Shown here: positions 40,832-48,600 of the stretch, one piece after another | Layout of the letters: the number at the start of each line of letters is the position of its first letter | Position numbering within the stretch: the stretch's first letter is position 1 | From: JANQHS01 sp965267505 | GTDB lineage: Bacteria; Bacteroidota; Bacteroidia; Cytophagales; CCMP332 | Length of the DNA stretch: 64,000 nucleotides | Assembly (NCBI GenBank): GCA_965267505.1 | Contig: OZ254081.1 | Span: 1,302,001-1,366,000, forward strand | Direction of reading: 5' to 3' | Made by a program: the position numbers and the translations under genes | The notes under the pieces: generated by a model | Told to the model about the DNA's origin: nothing | Databases searched by the model: none | The model's input: the letters and a program-made list of their open reading frames with translations, nothing else

Positions 40832-40867
40832 CAAACATAATGACCGGTCGTCATATATACAAACATA
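40832..40867 (-). promoter_or_regulatory. tetR promoter with embedded operator
   Basis: On the minus strand TTG (40860-40862), 20 bases, then TATGTTTG (40832-40839) form a textbook Bacteroidota promoter. The 15-base operator ATGACCGGTCGTCAT occupies 40840-40854 in the spacer, so bound repressor would exclude RNA polymerase. A second -7-like TATGTTTG (40860-40867) overlaps the -33 box. Confidence 0.65.
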
Positions 40868-40913
40868 AGAACAGAAATTTCACCATTCCTATAAACAAGC
40901 CATACCGCTAAAC

Positions 40914-40921
40914 TATATTTG
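40914..40921 (+). promoter_or_regulatory. -7 box of outer-membrane protein gene
   Basis: TATATTTG is an exact TAnnTTTG match 23 bases before ATG 40945. A good TTG -33 box is not evident at 20 bases upstream, so the call is provisional. Confidence 0.4.
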
Positions 40922-40944
40922 AGCCGAACCTTAAATCTTTAAAC

Positions 40945-41628
40945 ATGAAAACCAGAGTAATTCTTATCCTTTCTTTTTTCCTTTTCATTTCGCAGTCTTC
41001 CAAAGCACAATTTGCTTTTGGGGTATCTCCCGGCCTCAATTTAAATGGAGCCTACTTCGGCTACCAGATAAATAACAAGGTGGTTCCCTATGCAGGACTT
41101 CAATTTTTCAACCTTGGGTTTAAGTTTGAAGAAAATGGGGAACGCTATGACTTTAGTTCAAATAGCATCATTAGCTATTCAGATACAGAAACTTTAAATG
41201 GAAGCTTACTCATCCCTACCATTGGGACGAAGTACTTTTTCCTGGAAAACAATAAGTTGAAATCCTTTTTTAACCTGGGAATCTCCAAACCCATACTCTG
41301 GGCAAAAAACGAATACAATGGCCAAGAAAATGAGGAGCTCAAGGAAGCGGTTGATAACCTGAACCTATGGGGAGGGGAATTTGGATTCGGAGTTGAATAT
41401 TATTTTTCAGAAAACTTCAGCCTGGGAGGAGAATTTGGATTGCGATTTCTGCACGCGCGATTCCAGGAAACTCAGCAAACAACAATTTTTGATCCTAACG
41501 CAGGAAATTTTCAGCAATCAGAAATCTCAAGAGACTATAGGTTCAATTTTAGCCCAACCTTCTCAAGGATCACTCTGAATTATTACTTTTCCAGAAAAAC
41601 TCCTTCAAGTGAAGTCTCAACAGAGTAA
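40945..41628 (+). CDS. outer-membrane beta-barrel protein
   Basis: A 227-residue protein: signal peptide (LILSFFLFISQSSKAQ) and alternating strands (FAFGVSPGLNLNGAYFGYQINNKVVPYAGLQFFNLGFKF...) with aromatic girdles, in line with an OmpA/OmpW-like porin-type beta-barrel of Bacteroidota. No plug or peptidoglycan-binding domain. Ends 'ITLNYYFSRKTPSSEVSTE'. Function unknown. Divergent from tetR; its promoter is close to but not overlapping the TetR operator. Confidence 0.7.
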   Translation: MKTRVILILSFFLFISQSSKAQFAFGVSPGLNLNGAYFGYQINNKVVPYAGLQFFNLGFKFEENGERYDFSSNSIISYSDTETLNGSLLIPTIGTKYFFLENNKLKSFFNLGISKPILWAKNEYNGQENEELKEAVDNLNLWGGEFGFGVEYYFSENFSLGGEFGLRFLHARFQETQQTTIFDPNAGNFQQSEISRDYRFNFSPTFSRITLNYYFSRKTPSSEVSTE

Positions 41629-41690
41629 ATTGAGGAGAGAGTAAGGATCGAATTCGTTTCGATTGCTTTTTATGATTTAAAGATCAGGAA

Positions 41691-42368
41691 TTGAAGATCT
41701 GGAGAAAACTGCTTGCCGAAATGACAGGTACCTTTGGGTTGGTCCTCATCGGAACAGGAGCAATAATCCTGTCAGACCTTTATGGTGGAATAGGTCATTT
41801 GGGTGTTTCTCTGAGCTTTGGAATTGCTGTCACCAGTATGATCTATCTGTTCGGATCGACTTCCGGGGCGCATATAAACCCAGCGGTGACCCTAGGATTC
41901 TGGATGTCGGGAAACTTTCCTCTTCGACAGGTCGGACCTTATGTTCTGGCCCAGCTGACAGGTGGAATTTTGGCAAGCCTGCTTTTGTTTTTTTTCTTCA
42001 CCCAACATCCCAACCTGGGCGCAACTGTCCCGGCAAATGCTGAAAGAGAAAGCTTCCTGCTTGAGATTTTTTTGACCCTCCTGTTGATGCTCGTGATCAT
42101 TCTTGCTGTCAAAGCACCCAGGAATTGGAACTCTAAGGCAGCAATTCTCATAGGAGCAACCGTAATGCTCGAAGCATATTTCGGTGGCCCCATCTCAGGC
42201 GCTTCCATGAATCCTGCCCGGTCAGTCGGACCGGCACTGATCTCCGGACATCTTGGTTCCCTATGGATTTACATAACAGCCCCTTTTATTGGAGGGGTAT
42301 TGGGAGTTGGGGCATGTCGGCTTCTCCGTAAAAAAGATTGCTGCTCTTGCCCAGACGGAATTTGTTGA
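41691..42368 (+). CDS. aquaporin (MIP family) with Cys-rich C-terminal tail
   Basis: A 225-residue aquaporin starting at TTG 41691. It has six transmembrane segments and both NPA motifs: N63-P-A in 'GAHINPAVTLGF' and N174-P-A in 'GASMNPARSVGPA', with the selectivity Arg after the second (NPAR). It conducts water or small solutes in the inner membrane. The C-terminus ends 'CRLLRKKDCCSCPDGIC', a dense Cys cluster absent from usual aquaporins, perhaps metal-binding or redox-sensitive. Heads a group with SRPBCC, GNAT and DUF1801 genes. Confidence 0.88.
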   Translation: MKIWRKLLAEMTGTFGLVLIGTGAIILSDLYGGIGHLGVSLSFGIAVTSMIYLFGSTSGAHINPAVTLGFWMSGNFPLRQVGPYVLAQLTGGILASLLLFFFFTQHPNLGATVPANAERESFLLEIFLTLLLMLVIILAVKAPRNWNSKAAILIGATVMLEAYFGGPISGASMNPARSVGPALISGHLGSLWIYITAPFIGGVLGVGACRLLRKKDCCSCPDGIC

Positions 42369-42384
42369 ATAATTTCATTCAGCA

Positions 42385-42837
42385 ATGAAAGATCGAAGCA
42401 TACCAATAATTGTTTCCCAGGAATTCTCGGTTCCTATGCAAACACTTTGGGAGGCAATAAGCCAGGCAGAGAAAATGAATAAGTGGTTCTTCTCCGGAAT
42501 AACAGACTTTGTTCCGGAAACCGGATTCGAAACCCGTTTTGTTATATCTCCATCAGAAAGGACATTTACCCATCAATGGAAATTAATGGAAGTGATCCAA
42601 GGAAAAAGAATTGTCTATGACTGGAGCTACAAGGAATACCCCGGTGTTGGAACCGTTACTATGGAAATTGAAGAATCTGCTTATGGTTCCAGGATAACAG
42701 TTACCAATACGGGACTGGAATCCTTTCCAGGGGACATTCCGGAATTTGCATGGGAATCCTGCAAGGGAGGATGGGAATTCTTTATCCAGGGAAATCTTCT
42801 CAAGTACTTAAATGGGGAGCATGTCGATCCGGTATAG
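42385..42837 (+). CDS. SRPBCC/AHSA1-like protein
   Basis: A 150-residue START-like protein: 'IPIIVSQEFSVPMQTLWEAISQAEKMNKWFFSGITDF' and 'RIVYDWSYKEYPGVGTVTMEIEESAYGSRITVTNTG' match the AHSA1 activator-like family, with 'WESCKGGWEFFIQGNLLKYL' as the last helix. It binds hydrophobic ligands or acts as a co-chaperone-type fold; the role is not known. Overlaps the GNAT gene and lies 17 bases behind the aquaporin. Confidence 0.75.
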   Translation: MKDRSIPIIVSQEFSVPMQTLWEAISQAEKMNKWFFSGITDFVPETGFETRFVISPSERTFTHQWKLMEVIQGKRIVYDWSYKEYPGVGTVTMEIEESAYGSRITVTNTGLESFPGDIPEFAWESCKGGWEFFIQGNLLKYLNGEHVDPV

Positions 42838-43261
42838 ATCGGGAACTCATGAAGATATCCCCGCCATGATCAAAGCCGGGGACCCTCTTTTTGATTATCC
42901 GATCAAGAAAAAGAGAGCCATCGAATTCATTGAAGATCCCCGGCACCACATTGAACTGGCCTATTCCGATGAAAGCCTGGTTGGTTTTGCCTCCTGCTTC
43001 ATTTATGTTCATCCAGATAAGGATCCCATCATGTTCATAAATGAAGTTTCCGTTTTAAAGGATTTTAGAAATCAGGGCATCTCGGCCCATTTGGTTTCAA
43101 GATTGAATGAACTCGCAAAAGATCTGAATTGTGAAGAAAGTTGGTTGGCTACTGAGGTTGACAACCTACCAGCCCGGAAATCATATCAAAATGCAGGGGG
43201 TAAGGAAGAGGATGAAAAAGCTGTTGTTTACGTTTTCGACCTAAAGGAGAAAAATGGATGA
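42821..43261 (+). CDS. GNAT-family N-acetyltransferase
   Basis: About 146 residues from ATG 42821, overlapping the SRPBCC stop. 'YRSGTHEDIPAMIKAGDPLFDYPIKKKR' is the N-terminal helix pair, 'INEVSVLKDFRNQGISAHLVSRLNELAKDL' the acetyl-CoA loop (R-N-Q-G-I-S), and 'LPARKSYQNAGGKEED' the final motif. The substrate cannot be told. Overlaps the DUF1801 start by 8 bases. Confidence 0.8.
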   Translation: MSIRYRSGTHEDIPAMIKAGDPLFDYPIKKKRAIEFIEDPRHHIELAYSDESLVGFASCFIYVHPDKDPIMFINEVSVLKDFRNQGISAHLVSRLNELAKDLNCEESWLATEVDNLPARKSYQNAGGKEEDEKAVVYVFDLKEKNG

Positions 43262-43604
43262 CAGATCCGAAGAATTCTTCCTGGAGCAGGAAGAACCTCA
43301 GAGAAGCTGTCTATTAGCTCTAAGGGAAATAATCCTTGCTCATGATCGACAAATCTCAGCCAGTATAAAATACGGAATGCCCTGTTTTCTCTTTCAGAAC
43401 AGGGCCCTGGTCTATTTGTGGCTGGATAAAAAGAGCAAGGAACCCTACATCCTATTTGTTGATGGTGCACTCATGGACGACAAATGCCTTGAAGATGGAA
43501 ATAGATCCCGAATGAAGATCTTGAGAGTAGATCCGGGAGGAGATATTGATATTGACATGATCAATTCTTTATTGAGCAAGGCTATTACGCTAAGGATCAA
43601 TTGA
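43254..43604 (+). CDS. DUF1801-domain protein
   Basis: A 116-residue protein of the DUF1801 (YdhG-like) group: 'LREIILAHDRQISASIKYGMPCFLFQNRALVYLWLDKKSKEPYILFVDGALMDD' reproduces the domain. Its function is unsettled; YdhG-type proteins have been linked to iron. Co-transcribed with the GNAT gene (overlap of 8 bases). Confidence 0.8.
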   Translation: MDDRSEEFFLEQEEPQRSCLLALREIILAHDRQISASIKYGMPCFLFQNRALVYLWLDKKSKEPYILFVDGALMDDKCLEDGNRSRMKILRVDPGGDIDIDMINSLLSKAITLRIN

Positions 43605-43658
43605 TTCAAAATACGTAAGCGGTCAATGCCCTCCCTCAAAATGGAATAAATTGCTTCA

Positions 43659-44237
43659 ATGAAGCTCCGTTATTTACCCTTTACCTTTCTCTTGGTATTG
43701 CTCGGAAACCCATGCTTCGGGCAATACGATTACGAACCCAACAAGGCAAGCCCTTTTGGAAAACCCAATCCGGATGCACCGGTTCAGATTAAAGATTGGA
43801 GTTTGATCATTGGTGAACATTCCTGTTTATCCTTAAAAAGGATCGACCGGGACAATTGGGCAGATACCCTCAATATGATCTGGAGATTCAAATACATCAT
43901 GAATGGCACCGCCGTTCAGGACGAGACCCTTCATGAGGATGGTGCACATGCAGGGAGTATTAGACAATACATCGCGGATAGTGCTCACTGGTACGTCCAT
44001 TTTTATTCCAATAAAGGGCCAACACCCACCCTTCCGGCCTGGGAAGGCAATCTGAACCAAGATGGCGAAATGGTTCTTTATCGAGACCAAAAAGCTCCCA
44101 ATGGAATGGAGGGAGATTACCAGATCATCTTCTCAAATATGACGGGAAACGGTTTCGACTGGCTTGGAGCCTGGGTCCCAAAGGACCGAAGCTTTGCCTA
44201 TCCAACCTGGAAGATCTGGTGTGAAAAGAAAAAATAA
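43659..44237 (+). CDS. secreted protein of unknown family
   Basis: A 192-residue protein with a signal peptide (YLPFTFLLVLLGNPCFGQ). The mature part 'WSLIIGEHSCLSLKRIDRDNWADTLNMIWRFKYIMNGTAVQDETLHEDGAHAGSIRQYIADSAHWYVHFYSNKGPTPTLPAWEG' is a beta-rich globular domain that resembles a Bacteroidota/plant-type DUF1579-like lipocalin fold (W...GxF motif), but I cannot assign it firmly. Periplasmic. Separated from ndk by a terminator. Confidence 0.5.
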   Translation: MKLRYLPFTFLLVLLGNPCFGQYDYEPNKASPFGKPNPDAPVQIKDWSLIIGEHSCLSLKRIDRDNWADTLNMIWRFKYIMNGTAVQDETLHEDGAHAGSIRQYIADSAHWYVHFYSNKGPTPTLPAWEGNLNQDGEMVLYRDQKAPNGMEGDYQIIFSNMTGNGFDWLGAWVPKDRSFAYPTWKIWCEKKK

Positions 44238-44257
44238 AACCCCCTTTCGGAGGCTTA
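44230..44257 (-). terminator. terminator of ndk
   Basis: Read on the minus strand, AAGCCTCC pairs with GGGGGTTT around a GAAA tetraloop and is followed by a long T-rich stretch. It lies just after the ndk stop and can act on both strands because the plus-strand gene also ends here. Confidence 0.65.
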
Positions 44258-44264
44258 TTATTTC

Positions 44265-44681
44265 TTAGAATCGCTCGGTTTCCGAGAAAAAGAAAGAAGC
44301 TTCTATCGCTGCATTCTCATTTGAGTCGGAACCATGAATAGCATTTGCAGAAATATCCTTTGCAAATAGTTTCCTAATGGTTCCTTCTGCTGCCTCAGCT
44401 GGGTTTGTGGCTCCAATAAGTTTCCTGAAGTCTTCAACCGCATTGTCCTTTCTTGCAACGAAAGCGATTATAGGACCTCCCGACATGTACTCACAAAGTT
44501 CACCGTAAAATGGCCTCTCCTTGTGAACCTCGTAGAACTGTCCAGCTCTTTCCGCAGTGAGTTTTGTTTTCTTCATGGCCGAAATAGTAAATCCGGCTTC
44601 TTCGATCATCTTAAGGATCGCTCCCGAATTGCCAGCCTCCACGGCATCGGGTTTTATCATTGAAAATGTGATGTTGCTCAT
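44265..44681 (-). CDS. ndk: nucleoside-diphosphate kinase
   Basis: A 138-residue NDK. The catalytic His116 is in 'NAIHGSDS'; the N-terminal 'FSMIKPDAVEAG' and 'FYGELCEYMSGGPIIAF' (P-loop-independent nucleotide site) and 'GATNPAEAAEGTIRKLFA' are canonical. It transfers the gamma-phosphate between nucleotides through a phosphohistidine. Divergent from the nrnA-like gene, an arrangement typical of Bacteroidota. Confidence 0.95.
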   Translation of the reverse strand: MSNITFSMIKPDAVEAGNSGAILKMIEEAGFTISAMKKTKLTAERAGQFYEVHKERPFYGELCEYMSGGPIIAFVARKDNAVEDFRKLIGATNPAEAAEGTIRKLFAKDISANAIHGSDSNENAAIEASFFFSETERF

Positions 44682-44763
44682 TGATCTGAAAATTGACTGC
44701 GAAATTAAGACAAGAATCAGGTATTTGGTACAACGAGGGCCAATAGCAGGGTCAAAGAGAAAA

Positions 44764-44799
44764 TTTTGATTGCAAATCGATCAAAGTTTGACATTTTTG
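44764..44799 (+). promoter_or_regulatory. possible promoter of nrnA-like gene
   Basis: TTTTG at 44764-44768 followed about 23 bases later by CATTTTTG (44792-44799), one mismatch from TAnnTTTG, lies 31 bases before ATG 44831. Spacing is a little long; provisional. Confidence 0.3.
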
Positions 44800-44830
44800 C
44801 CCCTTCGTTGAATTTCCCTCCGGGGATAAT

Positions 44831-45865
44831 ATGGAATTTAAAGAGTCTCTTTTAACCTTGCTCCACTCTCCGTGCAAGGTCATAATCACCACCCATCAGA
44901 AGCCAGATGCAGATGCCTTAGGGTCATCTTTGGCATTAATGGGCGTATTGAAAAAATTGGGTCATAAGGCCACAGTGATTTCACCGACGGATTACCCGAA
45001 CTTCCTGAATTGGATGCCAGGCGAGGATGAGGTGATAAATTTCCAACAAGACCAAAACGAGGATTGCAAAAAGTCCATCTCCGCGGCTGACCTTATCTTT
45101 TGCCTTGATTTCAGTTCATTGGACAGAATTAACAGTCTTGGGAAGATGGTTGCGGAGTCGGAAGGCAAAAAGGTCCTGATCGATCACCATATAGGAAAAG
45201 AAGATTTTGCTGATTTCGAATTCTGGTCAGTTGATGCCTCGTCTACTGCCGAATTGGTCTATGACTTTATAGTGGGCATTGGTCAAAAGGAATTGCTGGA
45301 TAAGAGTCTGGCGGAAGCATTGTATGCCGGAGTGATGACAGATACCGGTTCCTTTAGATTTCCATCTACCTCCCGGAAGGTCCATTTCATGATCGCCGAG
45401 CTTATGGAGATCGGGATCAATCATAGCAAGATCCATCGGCTGATTTACGATCATAACCGCCTGGGTAAACTTCAGCTTCTTGGATATGTCCTCTACCAAA
45501 AACTGAGGGTATTGCCTGAGTACAATACGGCCTATATTGCCCTATCGAGCAAGGAACTTGAGGAGTTCCAATCCCAAACAGGTGATACAGAAGGATTCGT
45601 GAACTATGCTCTGTCAATTGATGGGGTGGTTTTTTCGGCTATGATAACAGATCGCGAAGGTGAAAGAAGAATGTCTTTCCGTTCTGTAGGAGATTTCAGC
45701 GTTAATGAATTTGCTAAGGAGCATTTTGAAGGTGGCGGTCATAAGAATGCAGCCGGAGGAAGGAGCTCACTAGAAATAGAAGAAGTCGTAAAGAAGTTTG
45801 AATCACTTCTCCCGGACTATAAGGATGAACTAAATAAAGTTGTACAGTTAGAAAAAAGAATATGA
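44831..45865 (+). CDS. DHH-family phosphoesterase, NrnA-like oligoribonuclease/pAp phosphatase
   Basis: A 344-residue DHH/DHHA1 protein. Motif I 'TTHQKPDADALGSSLALMGVL', motif III 'IDHHIGK' (DHH at 118-120) and 'GVMTDTGSFRF' supply the metal ligands; the C-terminal 'GGGHKNAAGGRSS' is the DHHA1 nucleotide-binding motif. Such proteins degrade short oligonucleotides and 3'-phosphoadenosine 5'-phosphate using manganese. In the Bacteroidota it commonly lies between ndk and gldI, as it does here; its stop overlaps the FKBP start by 4 bases. Confidence 0.9.
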   Translation: MEFKESLLTLLHSPCKVIITTHQKPDADALGSSLALMGVLKKLGHKATVISPTDYPNFLNWMPGEDEVINFQQDQNEDCKKSISAADLIFCLDFSSLDRINSLGKMVAESEGKKVLIDHHIGKEDFADFEFWSVDASSTAELVYDFIVGIGQKELLDKSLAEALYAGVMTDTGSFRFPSTSRKVHFMIAELMEIGINHSKIHRLIYDHNRLGKLQLLGYVLYQKLRVLPEYNTAYIALSSKELEEFQSQTGDTEGFVNYALSIDGVVFSAMITDREGERRMSFRSVGDFSVNEFAKEHFEGGGHKNAAGGRSSLEIEEVVKKFESLLPDYKDELNKVVQLEKRI

Positions 45866-46743
45866 AAAGAATTGGAAGCTATGTACTGACCCTGGGCTTG
45901 AGCCTGCTTATTTTGGAGGCTTGCTCGCAGAGCGGTTCCAATGAATTTCAAGTAACAGAGAATGGCGTGAAATATAAATTCATTGAAAAAACAGAGGGCA
46001 CAAAAGCCGAATATGGCAAAGTAATCCGATTTCATCAGGAAATATACGATAGCAAGGACACCTTGCTTTTCAGCACCTACCAAAGGGGCGGTGCCGTTAT
46101 GGACATCCTTCGTGAACCTCCCTTCAAAGGGGCACCTGAGGAAGGATTAGCGATGATGTCCGAAGGAGATTCAGCAGTTTTCCAGATCTCTCTGGACTCT
46201 CTTTTTAAAGGAAGGGAGAATGCTATGCCTCCGAACCTTAAGGGACAGAGTCATCTTGAATTCAGGATAAAAATGTTGAAGGTAATGACCGTTGAGGAAG
46301 CGCAAGCCGAAAAGCAAAAACTTCAGGAAGAGCAAATGGCCAAGGAGGATGTTTTGATAAAGGAGTATATGAAGGAGAAAGGCCTTGAAGCAGAACCTAC
46401 AGAATCTGGCCTATACCATATTGTTGTAACACCAGGAGAAGGAGACAGACCCACTTTGAATAACCAGGTTACGGTACACTATACCGGAGCTCTTTTGGAC
46501 GGATCCATTTTTGACTCTTCCCTTCCCGGAAAAACGGGAAGACCCGTGAGCGGGGAGCCTGCAAGTTTTGGACTGACCCAGGTGATCATGGGTTGGCAGG
46601 AAGGCCTTGCTCTGATGCAAAAAGGAGAAAAAGCCATATTGATAATCCCATCTCACATTGGATATGGGGAAAGAGGTTCCGGACCTGGAATTCCTCCTTT
46701 TTCACCTCTTGTTTTCGAGGTTGAACTAATAGACTTTAAGTAG
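45862..46743 (+). CDS. two-domain FKBP lipoprotein, GldI-like
   Basis: A 293-residue lipoprotein (LILEACSQ, Cys21). Residues about 30-145 form a degenerate FKBP domain (GVKYKFIEKTEGTKAEYGKVIRFHQEIYDSKDTLLFSTYQRG...), in the manner of GldI, and residues about 190-293 a canonical FKBP peptidyl-prolyl isomerase (TVHYTGALLDGSIFDSS...QVIMGWQEGLALMQKGEKAILIIPSHIGYGERG). GldI is an envelope FKBP needed for gliding in flavobacteria. Usual GldI has a single FKBP domain, so the fusion is unusual. It overlaps nrnA by 4 bases and the converging hisA-like gene by 8. Confidence 0.8.
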   Translation: MKRIGSYVLTLGLSLLILEACSQSGSNEFQVTENGVKYKFIEKTEGTKAEYGKVIRFHQEIYDSKDTLLFSTYQRGGAVMDILREPPFKGAPEEGLAMMSEGDSAVFQISLDSLFKGRENAMPPNLKGQSHLEFRIKMLKVMTVEEAQAEKQKLQEEQMAKEDVLIKEYMKEKGLEAEPTESGLYHIVVTPGEGDRPTLNNQVTVHYTGALLDGSIFDSSLPGKTGRPVSGEPASFGLTQVIMGWQEGLALMQKGEKAILIIPSHIGYGERGSGPGIPPFSPLVFEVELIDFK

Positions 46744-47458
46744 GGATCAGACTTTTTAAGTCCTCCATGGGGATCAGACCTTCATGGAGGGCTTTTCCTA
46801 TAACAACCCCATAGACTCCTATTTCCCGGAGCTTTTCAAGATCCTGCATGCTTCTCACCCCCCCGCTTGCAATCAATTTTACCTCCGGGACCTCATTTTT
46901 CAGTTGAGAATAAAACTCCAAAGCCGGACCCTCAGCCTGACCATGACTTCCCAGGTCGGTGCATTTAACATACTGAACCCCCCGATCCACGAATTTTCGG
47001 ATAAAATCGATGGTGCCTTGAGAATAGGTTTTAGACCAATCACCCACCGTGATCATTCCTTCTTTTGAGTCAGCACTAAGAATGATCTTCTCTCTTCCAA
47101 AGGTTATGATCCACTGATTCAGGAGGTCGGGTTGCTCCAGAGCGACCCTACCAGCAGCAATCCGCTTTGCACCAGAGTTAAAAGCCAATTGGATGTCACC
47201 GTCGTTAGTAACTCCACCGGAGAAGTCGATCTCGAGGCCAGTATAACGACTGATCATCTCAATGGTTGTGTAATTAACTATAACACCCTTCTTAACCCCA
47301 TCAAGGTCAATCAGGAGAATGCGCTTGAATCCATGATCCTCAAGCCTAAGGGCCACATCCAATGCCTGCTCTTCATAGACCTTTATATCAGAGAAATTGC
47401 CCTGAGCCACCTTTACAATGTTTCCCTTAAACAGACTGAAAGCGGGGATTATCTCCAT
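46736..47458 (-). CDS. HisA paralogue with altered active site
   Basis: A 240-residue TIM barrel clearly of the HisA/HisF type (EIIPAFSLFKGNIVKVAQGNF, 'LIDLDGVKKG', 'IASGGVRSMQDLEKLREIG', 'VVIGKALHEGLI'). HisA enzymes use Asp8 in IPAIDL and the Asp of TDI(x)xDG; here these are Ser8 and His172 (CTDLGSHGQAEGP). The first phosphate site (GG-x-R, G-S/T) reads 'GGVTNDGD' and 'AAGRVAL', while the second site is intact. There are no other histidine genes nearby. It is probably not a normal ProFAR isomerase, although it may keep a phosphate ligand. Confidence 0.8.
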   Translation of the reverse strand: MEIIPAFSLFKGNIVKVAQGNFSDIKVYEEQALDVALRLEDHGFKRILLIDLDGVKKGVIVNYTTIEMISRYTGLEIDFSGGVTNDGDIQLAFNSGAKRIAAGRVALEQPDLLNQWIITFGREKIILSADSKEGMITVGDWSKTYSQGTIDFIRKFVDRGVQYVKCTDLGSHGQAEGPALEFYSQLKNEVPEVKLIASGGVRSMQDLEKLREIGVYGVVIGKALHEGLIPMEDLKSLIPT

Positions 47459-47550
47459 CGATTTTTCAATTGACTTACCTGTTATTTTTTCAAAAATTAC
47501 TCCAACTTACAACCGTTCCATACGATCTTCCAAGTAGAAATTGAATTCTA

Positions 47551-48600
47551 TTGTCCAAGGAGATAAATAATCCCCTTCCTCCAAGCAAAAAGACCAAAAG
47601 TTCATTCGAATATTGGCCCTGGTGGGTATTCTATGTGCCGGTTTATCTGGTCTACCCCTACTATGCACTCAAATCATGGAACATGTCCTTTATTGGGGCT
47701 GTAAATCCAAATTTATATTTGGGTGGCCTTTGGGATTATTCCAAGTACAAAGCCCAGGAAAGACTATCCAAAAAATACCTCCCTAAAACTGTGCTTGTTA
47801 AAGAGTTGAATCCTGAGACCCTGGAAAAAACATTGAAAACTGAGAAACTCCACTTCCCATTAATCATTAAACCCGATCATGGAGAAAGAGGACGAGGAGT
47901 ACTATTCATCCGATCATGGGAAGAATTCCGGAATTATCTCCCATTCCCTAAGGGAGCGGGATACCTGATCCAGGAATTTATCGACCTCCCTTTGGAGGCA
48001 GGGATTCTTTACAGCCGATCAAAGAAAGAGAGCAAGGGATGCATAAGTTCCTTAATGATCAGAGAGTACCTCAACGTGTTAGGCGATGGAAAATCTACCA
48101 TCCAGGAATTGGTAATGGCCCATCCCAGGTATTCAAAACACATTGCATCGCTCAAAAAATACTATGAGAAAGACCTGCATAATGTATTGGAAAGGGGCCA
48201 GCCATTTGTTTTGGAACCCATAGGGAACCATAATCGTGGGACCATTTTTAGAAACGCAAACAGTCTGATCTCACCAGAAATGATCAAACTTTTTGATTTG
48301 ATCACGAAGCAAATCCCAGACTTCCATTTTGGAAGAATTGACGTTAAAATGAGATCCATGAAATCCCTGGAATCCGGTGAGGATCTTAAGGTCATTGAGA
48401 TCAATGGGGTTAATTCAGAGCCCGCACATATCTATGATCCGGATTACTCTTTGGTAGCCGCATGGAAGGACCTCATAAATAATTGGAAAAGGATTTATAA
48501 AATATCAAAGGATAATCGCCAGTCAGGGGTATCCTATCCCAATTCAAATGAACTACGATGGTCTTTTGTGAGAAGATTAAAAGGAAAGCCTAGAGTTTGA
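47551..48600 (+). CDS. ATP-grasp protein, membrane-associated, D-Ala-D-Ala-ligase-like
   Basis: A 349-residue protein from TTG 47551. A hydrophobic aromatic segment near the N-terminus (YWPWWVFYVPVYLVYPYYAL) is followed by an ATP-grasp fold: 'FPLIIKPDHGERGRGVLFIRSWEEF', 'AGYLIQEFIDLPLEAGILYSR', 'FGRIDVKMRSMKSLESGEDLKVIEINGVNSEP' (metal-binding E-I-N-G). Family members ligate carboxylates to amines or peptides. The product is unknown; the membrane segment suggests a peptidoglycan or envelope substrate. Its end overlaps the converging T9SS gene by 11 bases. Confidence 0.75.
   Translation: MSKEINNPLPPSKKTKSSFEYWPWWVFYVPVYLVYPYYALKSWNMSFIGAVNPNLYLGGLWDYSKYKAQERLSKKYLPKTVLVKELNPETLEKTLKTEKLHFPLIIKPDHGERGRGVLFIRSWEEFRNYLPFPKGAGYLIQEFIDLPLEAGILYSRSKKESKGCISSLMIREYLNVLGDGKSTIQELVMAHPRYSKHIASLKKYYEKDLHNVLERGQPFVLEPIGNHNRGTIFRNANSLISPEMIKLFDLITKQIPDFHFGRIDVKMRSMKSLESGEDLKVIEINGVNSEPAHIYDPDYSLVAAWKDLINNWKRIYKISKDNRQSGVSYPNSNELRWSFVRRLKGKPRV

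Noticed and set aside
46736..47458. an authentic hisA
   Set aside because: Fold and length fit, but Asp8 and the second catalytic Asp are replaced and no other histidine genes surround it.
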